From Lentisphaeria bacterium (GTDB taxonomy: Bacteria > Verrucomicrobiota > Lentisphaeria > Victivallales > JAUVCU01): a DNA stretch of 6,146 nt. The notes beneath the pieces are model-generated. The model saw only the letters and a list, made by a program, of their open reading frames with translations, ran no database searches and was not told where the DNA came from. A program made the translations under genes and the position numbers. Of the stretch, positions 1-6,096 are shown one piece after another (positions within the stretch are counted from its first letter, which is position 1; each line of letters starts with the position of its first letter). The stretch spans positions 1-6,146 of the forward strand of contig JAUVCU010000100.1 of the NCBI GenBank assembly GCA_030590715.1, in the 5' to 3' direction.

Positions 1-1539
1 TTTGCGTTGAATCTGTTCGTTTACAATGTTTTCAACTTCTGTAATTTGCTCTTTTGTCATTTTATCTTCATTGTTGAAGTCAAAACGTAAACGGTCTGCA
101 GTAATGTTTGATCCTTTCTGACCAATATGATCTCCAAGAACCTGGCGTAAAGCAGTATGAAGCAGGTGCGTTGCGGTATGAAGAGCCGATGTTGCCGCTG
201 AATCATCTGCAAGTCCACCTTTGAATTTTGCCTCCGCACCTTTGCGGGACATTTCCTGGTGCTTTTTCATCGCTTTGTCGAATCCGGCTTTGTCAACTTC
301 GAATCCGCGTTCAGCTGCAAGCTCTTCTGTAATCTCAAGAGGGAAACCGTACGTCTCGTACAAGTTAAAAGCATTTTTCCCGCTGATTACTTTCTTAATA
401 ACGTGTTCTGGAACGCGTGAAATTAGTTTGTCGAATTCTTTTGTTCCTTTCTCAAGTGTGCGCTGGAATTGCTGCTCTTCACGATCCATCTCATCGATAA
501 TCGTTGCACTCATTTTTCCCATTGCCGGATAAGCTTCTTTGTATTGCTCAATCACTTGTTTTACGATATCCGTTGTGAAGTGAGTTGTAACTCCTGCATT
601 GTGAGCTTGGACGATCGCACGGCGGATTAGTCGGCGAAGAACGTAGTTTTGATCTGTATTACCTGGTACTACACCATCCATTAGCATGAATGTTGCTGTT
701 CTCATGTGTTCTACAACGATACGCTCTGAACGTGTGCGAGATTCTGGTGCTTCTGTACCACGGATCTCATCCAGTTTTTCAAATAGTGGAATGAAAAGCT
801 CTGTGTCGTAGCAGCTTTCTTTTCCCTGAAGGATTGCTGTTACGCGCTCAAGACCCATTCCTGTATCAACATTCTGTTGCTCAAGTGGTGAGAATGTACC
901 GTCTTCGTTTTTGTAGTACTGCATGAATACATTATTCCAGATCTCAACCCAGCGGTCATCATCTGCGTCAAACTCTTCAGGAGCTTCACACTCTTCATTC
1001 CAAAAGAAAATCTCAGTATCCGGTCCGCAAGGCCCTGTTTGACCTGCTGGTCCCCACCAGTTGTGTTTCTTCTCAAGTTTGGCAATACGTTTCTCTGATA
1101 CTCCAAGTCCTTTCCAGTAGTTGAATGCTTCTTCGTCGAACGGGGCATCTTCGTCTCCTTCGAAAACACTGAAAGCAAGTCTGTCTAGAGGAAGGTTAAG
1201 CCATTTCTCATCTGTAAGAAATTCAAAACTGAATTCAATAGATTCTTTTTTGAAGTAGTCTCCAAGAGACCAGTTCCCAAGCATCTCAAAGAATGTCAAG
1301 TGTGTTGCGTCTCCAACTTCGTCTATGTCTCCAGTACGTACACATTTTTGGTAATCAACAAGTCGAGTTCCTGCCGGGTGTTTTTCTCCGAGAAGATAAG
1401 GAACAAGCGGATGCATTCCTGCTGTCGTGAATAGACACGTTGGATCGTTTTCCGGAACTAGTGGTGCACTGTGGATCTCTGTGTGATTCTTTGATACAAA
1501 AAAGTCAATGAATTTTCCGCGTAAGTCTTTGGCCTTCAT
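1..1539 (-). CDS. alaS: Alanyl-tRNA synthetase, N-terminal 513 residues (3' end outside window)
   Basis: This cytoplasmic class II synthetase charges tRNA-Ala with alanine and hydrolyses mischarged Ser/Gly-tRNA-Ala. The gene runs off the left edge in an open frame. Residues 1-240 form the catalytic core: a variant motif 1 region (FTTAGMHPLVPYLLGE, 37-52), motif 2 (FFEMLGNWSLGDYF, 83-96) and motif 3 (DTGMGLERVTAILQG, 225-239). The tRNA-recognition helical region follows (RTATFMLMDGVVPGN, 280-294; YVLRRLIRRA, 299-308). The editing domain begins near 440 and shows the zinc-binding HxxxH as His454/His458, then QKGSN and RLRFDF (483-488). Its second Cys/His pair lies outside the window. The ATG is the only possible start: an in-frame TAG lies four codons upstream with no alternative start codon between. 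An AGGG lies 7 nt before the ATG. No T-box is visible in the leader. The core matches the variant family typical of CPR bacteria, whose members are often shorter than the roughly 875-residue E. coli enzyme; total length cannot be judged here. Confidence 0.97.
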   Translation of the reverse strand, partial: MKAKDLRGKFIDFFVSKNHTEIHSAPLVPENDPTCLFTTAGMHPLVPYLLGEKHPAGTRLVDYQKCVRTGDIDEVGDATHLTFFEMLGNWSLGDYFKKESIEFSFEFLTDEKWLNLPLDRLAFSVFEGDEDAPFDEEAFNYWKGLGVSEKRIAKLEKKHNWWGPAGQTGPCGPDTEIFFWNEECEAPEEFDADDDRWVEIWNNVFMQYYKNEDGTFSPLEQQNVDTGMGLERVTAILQGKESCYDTELFIPLFEKLDEIRGTEAPESRTRSERIVVEHMRTATFMLMDGVVPGNTDQNYVLRRLIRRAIVQAHNAGVTTHFTTDIVKQVIEQYKEAYPAMGKMSATIIDEMDREEQQFQRTLEKGTKEFDKLISRVPEHVIKKVISGKNAFNLYETYGFPLEITEELAAERGFEVDKAGFDKAMKKHQEMSRKGAEAKFKGGLADDSAATSALHTATHLLHTALRQVLGDHIGQKGSNITADRLRFDFNNEDKMTKEQITEVENIVNEQIQRK

Positions 1540-1593
1540 TTTATAACCCTATTTTTTGAGTCGTGTGGTGGCGCTGATTATTGACACCTGAAC

Positions 1594-1624
1594 ACTATAT
1601 TTATCTTTAATTATTTAAAACCAA
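1594..1624 (-). promoter_or_regulatory. Weak candidate promoter for alaS
   Basis: Read on the minus strand, TTGGTT (1624-1619) and TATAGT (1599-1594) are separated by 19 bp, longer than the optimal 17. Transcription would start near 1587 and leave a leader of about 48 nt before the alaS ATG. The 126-bp gap between the upstream gene and alaS holds no recognisable terminator: the only inverted repeat, GCAATA/TATTGC at 1643-1648/1661-1666, has a 12-nt loop and no U-tract. Readthrough from the membrane-protein gene into alaS is therefore also possible. An alternative -10, TATTAT, lies further upstream without a good -35. Confidence 0.25.
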
Positions 1625-1665
1625 AATATAATAGTTCAGATCGCAATAATATAAATTGTGTATTG

Positions 1666-2529
1666 CTACTTTTTTGCTACAAAGCTACTTGTCGTGTTTA
1701 TGATATTTGTTAATGCTCCTGCCAGCAAAGCTTGACCTTCGTTAGACAGTCTGACTGGAGCCTTGCTTAGGCTGTGTTTATCTATCGCTCTGTAAAGGTA
1801 GGATCTTGGTAAAAGTGTTATACCGTGTAAGCCCGCAACCTCTTTCTGGACTGCAAGGTATTTTTTTTGCAGTATGGATGTTGGCAGTTCAAACATTATA
1901 ACATCCCGTTTTGCTCTACTAACCTCAACGGCAACTTCGGTGAACTGCATTGTGAATTGTTCAAGTGGTATTCCTCCTTCGACTTCCTGCATGCCGGCTT
2001 CAATAATGATTATGGCATTTTTATCTGATATGTAACCTGCCTGTTCTAAAACATGGTCGAGGTTGTTGTCTTCTGTTGAAAGGTTAATCGATTTGTTTTT
2101 TAAATGCTTGTCTAATGTTATGACCCATGAGTTCTCTTGATCGGTAAGACTGCTTCCAATGACGAACACCTGTCTGTTATGGGAATCAATTTCCTTCACG
2201 GGTTCGTTGAATTTGTAAATTGAATATGCGCAGGTTCCCGCAATTAAAAGCCTTAGGATCACTCTGCCTGGAGCTAATGCTCGTGACCCAAAATGTAACG
2301 ATATTAATAATGATAAAATAAGCAGCATTTGGAAACGGAAAAATGGGTTGCTTATGGGAAGCGGAGAAAAAACTATTAGAAGTGAGCCTATTATTAATAA
2401 GATACGTGTGGAGCTTTTCATAAGAGAGTGTTCGTCAAACGAAGAAAGTAATGAACCGATAACGAGTAAAGCGTTTCCTGCGTAAAATGAATTCTCATAG
2501 TAGAAGAAGTCTTTTATAAACTCAATCAC
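1666..2529 (-). CDS. Membrane protein with four N-terminal helices and a degenerate SGNH/GDSL-hydrolase-like C-terminal domain
   Basis: I do not recognise a named gene. Four hydrophobic segments lie at about residues 17-30, 42-57, 66-80 and 90-106. Basic residues in the loops after helices 1 and 3 (K38, R42, R83, R89) suggest both ends face outside the membrane. Residues 118-285 align by eye with TesA-like SGNH hydrolases. VFVIGSSLTD (121-130) corresponds to block I GDSL, with Ser127 kept but Asp changed to Ser126. IIEAGMQEVEGGIPLEQF (175-192) corresponds to the block III pattern IIELGGNDxLRGIPLE, with Gly179 kept and the oxyanion-hole Asn replaced by Gln181. VRLSNEGQALLA (259-270) corresponds to block V DGxHLNxEGxxLLA, with the catalytic His replaced by Arg260 and the Asp absent. 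The nucleophile is kept but the Asp-His pair is not, so hydrolysis is unlikely. The fold is inferred. It lies divergent from comEC and upstream of alaS on the same strand. Substrate and role are unknown; a surface or lipid-binding role is one possibility. Confidence 0.85.
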   Translation of the reverse strand: MIEFIKDFFYYENSFYAGNALLVIGSLLSSFDEHSLMKSSTRILLIIGSLLIVFSPLPISNPFFRFQMLLILSLLISLHFGSRALAPGRVILRLLIAGTCAYSIYKFNEPVKEIDSHNRQVFVIGSSLTDQENSWVITLDKHLKNKSINLSTEDNNLDHVLEQAGYISDKNAIIIIEAGMQEVEGGIPLEQFTMQFTEVAVEVSRAKRDVIMFELPTSILQKKYLAVQKEVAGLHGITLLPRSYLYRAIDKHSLSKAPVRLSNEGQALLAGALTNIINTTSSFVAKK

Positions 2530-2534
2530 ATTTT

Positions 2535-2539
2535 ACCTC
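2535..2539 (-). promoter_or_regulatory. Shine-Dalgarno site supporting a GTG start
   Basis: On the minus strand GAGGT precedes the GTG codon at 2529-2527, with 6 nt between GAGG and GTG. An ATG overlaps this start by two bases (ATGTGA, 2531-2526), but it is in another frame and meets a TGA at once, so GTG is the real initiator. The next in-frame Met is residue 37, inside the loop after the first hydrophobic helix. Starting there would remove that helix. Confidence 0.7.
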
Positions 2540-2595
2540 GTCGTTGTGTGATGGGCAGCTGAAAAGTGCGGGCTAATATAATTTCATAAAATAAA

Positions 2596-2624
2596 ATCAT
2601 ACATGACTAAAGACTGATAAACAA
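2596..2624 (-). promoter_or_regulatory. Candidate sigma-70-type promoter for the SGNH-like membrane protein
   Basis: Read on the minus strand, TTGTTT (2624-2619) and TATGAT (2601-2596) are separated by exactly 17 bp. The start would be near 2589, giving a leader of about 60 nt. Its -35 lies 6 bp from the -35 of the divergent comEC promoter, so the two polymerase footprints would overlap. Confidence 0.5.
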
Positions 2625-2630
2625 TTACGC

Positions 2631-2660
2631 TTGTAAGGATAAGTTTAAACATCGTATAAT
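2631..2660 (+). promoter_or_regulatory. Candidate sigma-70-type promoter for comEC
   Basis: TTGTAA (2631-2636), an 18-bp spacer and a perfect TATAAT (2655-2660) lie 39 bp before the comEC ATG. Transcription would start near 2667, leaving a leader of about 32 nt that consists largely of the T7A9 tract and the weak ribosome binding site. The perfect -10 makes this the more convincing of the two divergent promoters. Confidence 0.6.
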
Positions 2661-2670
2661 TACTACATTG

Positions 2671-2686
2671 TTTTTTTAAAAAAAAA
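2671..2686 (+). repeat. T7A9 homopolymer tract in the comEC leader
   Basis: Seven T followed directly by nine A form a near-palindromic A/T block between the predicted transcription start and the ribosome binding site of comEC. The leader between it and the gene is GGTGGTGG (2688-2695), a poor Shine-Dalgarno sequence 3 nt from the ATG. The tract is a possible slippage site, but it lies outside any assigned coding frame. Confidence 0.8.
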
Positions 2687-2698
2687 TGGTGGTGGTAG

Positions 2699-4849
2699 AT
2701 GTTTGCTGTTTACAGTAAATTGAGTGTCTTGTTTTATCAATTATGCCGGTTGTGTGATCAGCATGCATCGCTCCCTGTCTTGATCGGTTTCCTTAACGGA
2801 ATTATTACATCTCTCTTATTCATCGAAAACTCATCGTACTTATGTTGGCTCTGGACTTTGCCTGTTGTTGGGAGCTTTATGTGTTTTTGGAAAATTGATA
2901 CGGAGAATAGAGTTCGTAATAATATTCACTGTCTTAAGGTTGTTTTATTTACTGTAATTGGAATCGTGATTTCACTAAATGAAAATAAATTGGATGCAGA
3001 GCACTATCTTTCCTATGTTAAAGGAAGGGACTGTGGAGCTGTTATTCAGGCTGTTATAAAAGATGTGTCCTGTGTTGGTGAAAATGATGTCGGTCTTGGG
3101 AATCCTAGGTTGATCCAGGCAGAGATTCATTACATTAAGTATTCTAAAAGTGACAGCTGGAGAAAGTGTAATGGTTATATAATGCTGAAAAAACTTGAAG
3201 CGCCATTAGTCAAGTATGGTTATGTCCTCAATTTAGAGGGCGTTTTTCTTGAACCGGCTGATTATGAAAACGGTGGATTCAAGAGATTTCTATTATCGAA
3301 AGGTGTGCGCAAAATATTCTCAGTACGAAAAGCTGATATTGTCATGAGTGATCCATCAAGTTTAATTTATTTTGTATCCTACATTAGAAACAAGATGATG
3401 AATCATTTACTTACGGGATTAAAACAAGATGTACGTAGTATTGTTGCGGCATTGGTTTTTGGTTGTAGGCAGGGGCTTGAGTTTGATTTGAGAAATGTAT
3501 TCATAAAGAGCGGAACATTTCATGTCTTTGCGATAAGCGGACTGCACATTGGAATTCTGGCAATGTTTTTTTTGTTGGTTCTTAGAGTCTTTCCTGTAAA
3601 GCTAAGGTTTTTTCTCATTCCATTTCTCCTTGCTGTATATTTGGTTACAATAGGATTCCGTGTATCAGCTATGCGCGCATTTATAATGATTGTGACGTGG
3701 GCTATGTTTAAATGTTCTTTGTACAGAACCTCAAATGTTAATATTACATTCTTTGCTGCTTCGGCTGTGTTGTTTTTATCCCCATTTGCTTTGTTGGATA
3801 TTGGTTTTCAGTATTCATTTATAATTGTGCTTGTTTTGGTTATCGGTTCCGAAGGCTTACTGAAGTGTCAAAAGTCACTTTTTGAAAAAAGGTATTGGGT
3901 TCCTAAATCAAATCGGACACAATTGGCTGATTTTGTTTATACATGTAAGTCGAAAGTGTTTTCAACTTTTACTTTTTGTGTTCTTGCCTGGCTTGGCAGT
4001 TGTGGGGTAACTGTTTTTTATAATGGTTATTATACGTTATCTGGAGTCATGTGTAATATGGCTCTTGTACCGATGCTTTTGTGTTTATTCATTTTAGTAC
4101 CTATTAAGATAATCGTTCCTTTCATCTCTTTTCCTTATATTGACAATACGATAAATTGGCTTGTTGAATTAATGTTGGGTGTTTGTCGGGCTGGAGTTGA
4201 TATTGGTTTGGTGAGGTATGTCGGGTATATCGGAGTTTTTGGGGTTGTTATCTATTATCTTGCTTTTGTCAAAAGCGTTTCGGCGAAGAGCTGGCGAGGG
4301 CTTTGTCAAAATGTTTTAATATGTTCATCGCTGGTGTCTTTTGTTCATTTATATCCCTCAAATACTGAAAGTAAGGTGGTGTTAGTGTATGGGGGAGGTG
4401 GTCAGCCATCAGTTATGTTTATAAATAGATTTAATAAAACCGCTAAAATAGTTAATTGCTCATCAAATATTATCGCAGAAAAAATCATTGTATTACTGAA
4501 GCAAGAATCGATCAATACAATTGATTCAGTCTACTTGCCAAATTCAAAATCTGACGTAGCAGGCGGGATGTATTACCTAACGTATAGAACTTATATTGAT
4601 AAAGTGTTTACTTCAGGGACAAACAGAACTGGAAGCGCGGGGGGCGTATTTACTAGAGGCAATGACTTTAAAAGTCAATCATTTGTGAAATTTAATAATT
4701 ATCATTATGAACTGTTGCTGGAGGGGATGGTTATCAATATTGAAGCTAATGCCACAGGTGTGACTGTGGTTGATATCTGTTCTGGGCTAAACCACAAGCT
4801 TGTGGAGGTAGCCCCCTCACTTGGCGCTAAATCGATAGTCATCTTTTAA
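2699..4849 (+). CDS. comEC: ComEC/Rec2-type DNA uptake channel with a degenerate metallo-beta-lactamase-like C-terminal domain
   Basis: ComEC is the polytopic inner-membrane channel that passes single-stranded DNA into the cytoplasm during natural transformation. At 716 residues this one is close to full family length. Residues 25-95 hold three hydrophobic helices. Residues 108-212 form the OB-fold-like extracellular part, ending in the family pattern ENGGFKRFLLSKGVRKIF (190-207); Cys112, 125 and 157 lie there and could form a disulfide. Residues 243-525 are the Competence domain, with AISGLHIGI (278-286), GFRVSAMRAFIM (319-330) and SPFALLDIGFQYSF (361-374), and many membrane helices. Residues 557-716 occupy the place of the metallo-beta-lactamase domain, but the metal motif THxHxDHxGG reads LPNSKSDVAGG (613-623): all three histidines are lost and only Asp619 and GG remain. 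No LDVGQGD signature or HHGS is present. An in-frame TAG immediately precedes the ATG, so the start cannot move upstream. The ribosome binding site is weak. Channel identity is firm; nuclease activity of this domain is doubtful. Confidence 0.93.
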   Translation: MFAVYSKLSVLFYQLCRLCDQHASLPVLIGFLNGIITSLLFIENSSYLCWLWTLPVVGSFMCFWKIDTENRVRNNIHCLKVVLFTVIGIVISLNENKLDAEHYLSYVKGRDCGAVIQAVIKDVSCVGENDVGLGNPRLIQAEIHYIKYSKSDSWRKCNGYIMLKKLEAPLVKYGYVLNLEGVFLEPADYENGGFKRFLLSKGVRKIFSVRKADIVMSDPSSLIYFVSYIRNKMMNHLLTGLKQDVRSIVAALVFGCRQGLEFDLRNVFIKSGTFHVFAISGLHIGILAMFFLLVLRVFPVKLRFFLIPFLLAVYLVTIGFRVSAMRAFIMIVTWAMFKCSLYRTSNVNITFFAASAVLFLSPFALLDIGFQYSFIIVLVLVIGSEGLLKCQKSLFEKRYWVPKSNRTQLADFVYTCKSKVFSTFTFCVLAWLGSCGVTVFYNGYYTLSGVMCNMALVPMLLCLFILVPIKIIVPFISFPYIDNTINWLVELMLGVCRAGVDIGLVRYVGYIGVFGVVIYYLAFVKSVSAKSWRGLCQNVLICSSLVSFVHLYPSNTESKVVLVYGGGGQPSVMFINRFNKTAKIVNCSSNIIAEKIIVLLKQESINTIDSVYLPNSKSDVAGGMYYLTYRTYIDKVFTSGTNRTGSAGGVFTRGNDFKSQSFVKFNNYHYELLLEGMVINIEANATGVTVVDICSGLNHKLVEVAPSLGAKSIVIF

Positions 4850-4893
4850 TCGAAAAATGAAGCATTTATTTTTATTGCCTATTGTAACTAGCA

Positions 4894-4922
4894 TTGCTGT
4901 TGATTGTGCGCTGTGGTACAAT
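4894..4922 (+). promoter_or_regulatory. Promoter of the sigma factor gene
   Basis: TTGCTG (4894-4899), a 17-bp spacer and TACAAT (4917-4922) form a good sigma-70-type promoter in the 127-bp gap after comEC. The start near 4929 leaves a leader of about 48 nt. It suggests the sigma gene is transcribed independently of comEC. No convincing terminator separates the two: AAATG-AAG-CATTT at 4855-4867, followed by ATTTTT, is too weak to rely on. Confidence 0.6.
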
Positions 4923-4965
4923 GAAACTAGAAGGTTGAATCATTAAACGGGTGATGGATATCCTG

Positions 4966-4971
4966 AGGAGG
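4966..4971 (+). promoter_or_regulatory. Strong Shine-Dalgarno site for the sigma factor
   Basis: A full AGGAGG sits 5 nt before the ATG at 4977. It fixes the start and is the strongest ribosome binding site in the window, in contrast to the weak one of comEC. It also implies a conventional CCTCC anti-Shine-Dalgarno 16S rRNA tail in this organism. A small palindrome, GGATATCC (4956-4963), lies directly upstream. Confidence 0.8.
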
Positions 4972-4976
4972 ACAAC

Positions 4977-5792
4977 ATGATCGACATTCGAGTAGATAGT
5001 CATTTTGATGTTAGTTCACAAGTCGCATATATGAGGGATGCGGAGACAAATAGCCACTTATCGACAGAAGAGCAGGCCGAGCACATACGGCTATACCGTG
5101 AAAATGGTGATGAGAAGCACAAAGACATCATAATTAAAACAAATATGCTCTTTGTAGCGAGTGTCGCACGAAAATTCAGAAGTCACAAGTTGACATTGTC
5201 GGATATGATGTCCGCGGGTATGCTGGGTTTGCTAAAAGCTTTCGATAAATTTGAATTGGATCGTAACGTTTCCTTTATCTCATATGCAAGATATTGGATT
5301 GAACAATTCATTAGAAAAGAAATTGCTTATAATAGTAATATTGTCAGGATTCCTTTTCATTCATACAGATTACTGAAAAAAGTAAGAACTCTTGCCGAGG
5401 AAGGTTATTCAAATAGAGCTATACAGGATGAGATGAACTTATCAGCCGCAAAGATAAGTCTACTTAAAATCGCCGGCCGTGAAATAAGTATGAGCCAACT
5501 CTTGACTAGTGTCGATGACTTTACTATTGCGGATACATTGGGGACCGAACGATCAGAGGTGGATGAGTTTGTCGATGAAGAAAATGAAAGCTTCCTTATG
5601 GAAAGAGTGCAGGAGCTTGGAGAGCGGGAGCGGGATATACTTGAGAGAAGGTTTGGTCTATCTGGACAAGAAACACAAACTCTGCAGGAAGTGTCATTGC
5701 ATTATAAAATATCACGGGAGAGGGTAAGGCAGATAGAAGCCAGAGCTATTAGAAATCTGAAACAAATGTGTAATGGAGAGTTGTGTCAATAA
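4977..5792 (+). CDS. RNA polymerase sigma factor, sigma-70 family (RpoD/RpoS-like, no region 1.1)
   Basis: Sigma factors bind core RNA polymerase and direct it to promoters. This 271-residue protein has a region 1.2-like helix (about 18-45), region 2.1 (50-67), region 2.2 (TLSDMMSAGMLGLLKAFDKF, 73-92), regions 2.3-2.4 (FISYARYWIEQFIRKEIAYN, 100-119, then IVRIPFHS, 122-129), region 3 (130-175) and region 4 (LGERERDILERRFGLSG, 214-230; helix-turn-helix with SRERVRQIEARAIRNLK, 246-262). The -12-contacting Gln of region 2.4 is kept as Gln110, while the second key position (Thr440 in E. coli sigma-70) is Arg113. The Arg-Glu and Arg of the -35 recognition helix are present, so TTGACA-like -35 boxes are expected. 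Region 2.2 differs from the usual DLIQEGNIGL. Length and the RpoS/RpoD-like region 2.4 argue against RpoH. It could be a group 2 factor or a reduced primary factor; I cannot decide. It has its own promoter and terminator, so it is probably monocistronic. Confidence 0.95.
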   Translation: MIDIRVDSHFDVSSQVAYMRDAETNSHLSTEEQAEHIRLYRENGDEKHKDIIIKTNMLFVASVARKFRSHKLTLSDMMSAGMLGLLKAFDKFELDRNVSFISYARYWIEQFIRKEIAYNSNIVRIPFHSYRLLKKVRTLAEEGYSNRAIQDEMNLSAAKISLLKIAGREISMSQLLTSVDDFTIADTLGTERSEVDEFVDEENESFLMERVQELGERERDILERRFGLSGQETQTLQEVSLHYKISRERVRQIEARAIRNLKQMCNGELCQ

Positions 5793-5823
5793 ATTAGCTC
5801 AACAAAACTGATACTGTGGTGAT

Positions 5824-5861
5824 AGCTTCTTTACTTTAATTTAAGTGAGGAAGCTTTTTTT
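5824..5861 (+). terminator. Intrinsic terminator after the sigma factor gene
   Basis: AGCTTCTTTACTT (5824-5836) pairs with AAGTGAGGAAGCT (5843-5855). All 13 positions pair if two G-U wobbles are counted, with a 6-nt loop and a run of seven T (5855-5861). It starts 32 bp after the stop codon and isolates the sigma transcript from the downstream leader region. Confidence 0.88.
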
Positions 5862-5909
5862 ATATGTAGAGCTTATGGATCATATTAATTAAATTGAAAA
5901 ACATTTAGT

Positions 5910-5938
5910 TTGATGTTGCATTCTTTTGAAAATAGTAT
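5910..5938 (+). promoter_or_regulatory. Candidate promoter P1 of the downstream leader
   Basis: TTGATG (5910-5915), a 17-bp spacer and TAGTAT (5933-5938) are followed by 7 nt and then GCGCCACACC at 5946. The predicted start at about 5945-5946 would make the repeat motif the 5' end of the transcript. Spacing is ideal and each hexamer matches consensus at four of six positions. Confidence 0.5.
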
Positions 5939-5945
5939 TTAATAA

Positions 5946-5961
5946 GCGCCACACCAAAACA
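5946..5961 (+). repeat. Direct repeat copy 1, GCGCCACACCAAAACA
   Basis: This 16-bp sequence recurs exactly at 6063-6078, 117 bp downstream. In both copies a CGGTG follows at once or one base later, so CACC can pair with GGTG across an A-rich loop (5952-5955 with 5964-5967 here). It starts where the P1 transcript is predicted to begin. Confidence 0.9.
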
Positions 5962-6026
5962 GCGGTGATGTAAACAGAAAGCGAGGTGAGATACGCTTTT
6001 AAAACGTTCTGAATAATAATTCAAAA

Positions 6027-6055
6027 CTGAGTTTGCAAAAAACGGTTAGCATGAT
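6027..6055 (+). promoter_or_regulatory. Weak candidate promoter P2 in front of repeat copy 2
   Basis: CTGAGT (6027-6032), 17 bp and CATGAT (6050-6055) stand in the same register to repeat copy 2 as P1 stands to copy 1: 7 nt separate the -10 from GCGCCAC. The hexamers match consensus at three and four of six positions. The equal spacing, rather than the hexamer quality, is the reason to list it. Tandem promoters are common ahead of rRNA operons. Confidence 0.3.
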
Positions 6056-6062
6056 TAATTAT

Positions 6063-6078
6063 GCGCCACACCAAAACA
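6063..6078 (+). repeat. Direct repeat copy 2, GCGCCACACCAAAACA
   Basis: Exact copy of the 16-bp sequence at 5946. CACC (6069-6072) pairs with GGTG (6080-6083) around a 7-nt loop. The closing strand runs into the third copy of the motif. Confidence 0.9.
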
Positions 6079-6082
6079 CGGT

Positions 6083-6096
6083 GCGCCACTAAAACA
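6083..6096 (+). repeat. Partial third repeat copy, GCGCCACTAAAACA
   Basis: Shares GCGCCAC and the AAAACA tail with the two full copies, with T in place of the central ACC. It starts only 20 bp after copy 2 and has no promoter-like sequence of its own, which suggests an RNA element or an old duplication rather than a third start site. Confidence 0.6.

Noticed and set aside
221..532. Plus-strand open frame of 103 codons
   Set aside because: It is antisense to the well-supported alaS frame, with low-complexity serine-rich translation and no family resemblance.
840..1178. Minus-strand open frame of 112 codons in another phase of alaS
   Set aside because: It overlaps conserved alaS catalytic-core sequence in a different frame; its translation has no recognisable motif.
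1568..1574. GCGCCAC motif on the minus strand in the alaS leader, matching the start of the right-hand repeats
   Set aside because: A seven-base match is expected by chance about once in both strands of a window this size. It does not extend into the ACCAAAAC part and is not spaced from a -10 in the same way.
1540..1665. T-box or other riboswitch in front of alaS
   Set aside because: The leader is too short and lacks the T-box sequence (AGGGTGGNACCGCG-like) and any terminator/antiterminator pair.
1643..1666. Possible terminator after the SGNH-like gene (GCAATA/TATTGC)
   Set aside because: The stem is only 6 bp with a 12-nt loop, overlaps the stop codon by one base and lacks a U-tract.
5509..5727. 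72-codon frame inside the sigma factor gene
   Set aside because: It is an out-of-frame shadow of the conserved sigma region 4; no independent ribosome binding site is visible.
5978..6000. AAAGCG/CGCTTT hairpin followed by TTTT as a terminator inside the leader
   Set aside because: The stem has 6 bp with a 10-nt loop, and the T-run is four bases followed by A; it is more likely leader structure.
5946..6096. CRISPR-like repeats; the reverse complement begins TGTTTTGG, like some type II repeats
   Set aside because: Only 16 bp are shared, the copies are 117 and 20 bp apart with no regular spacer, and the third copy is imperfect. No cas gene is present in the window.
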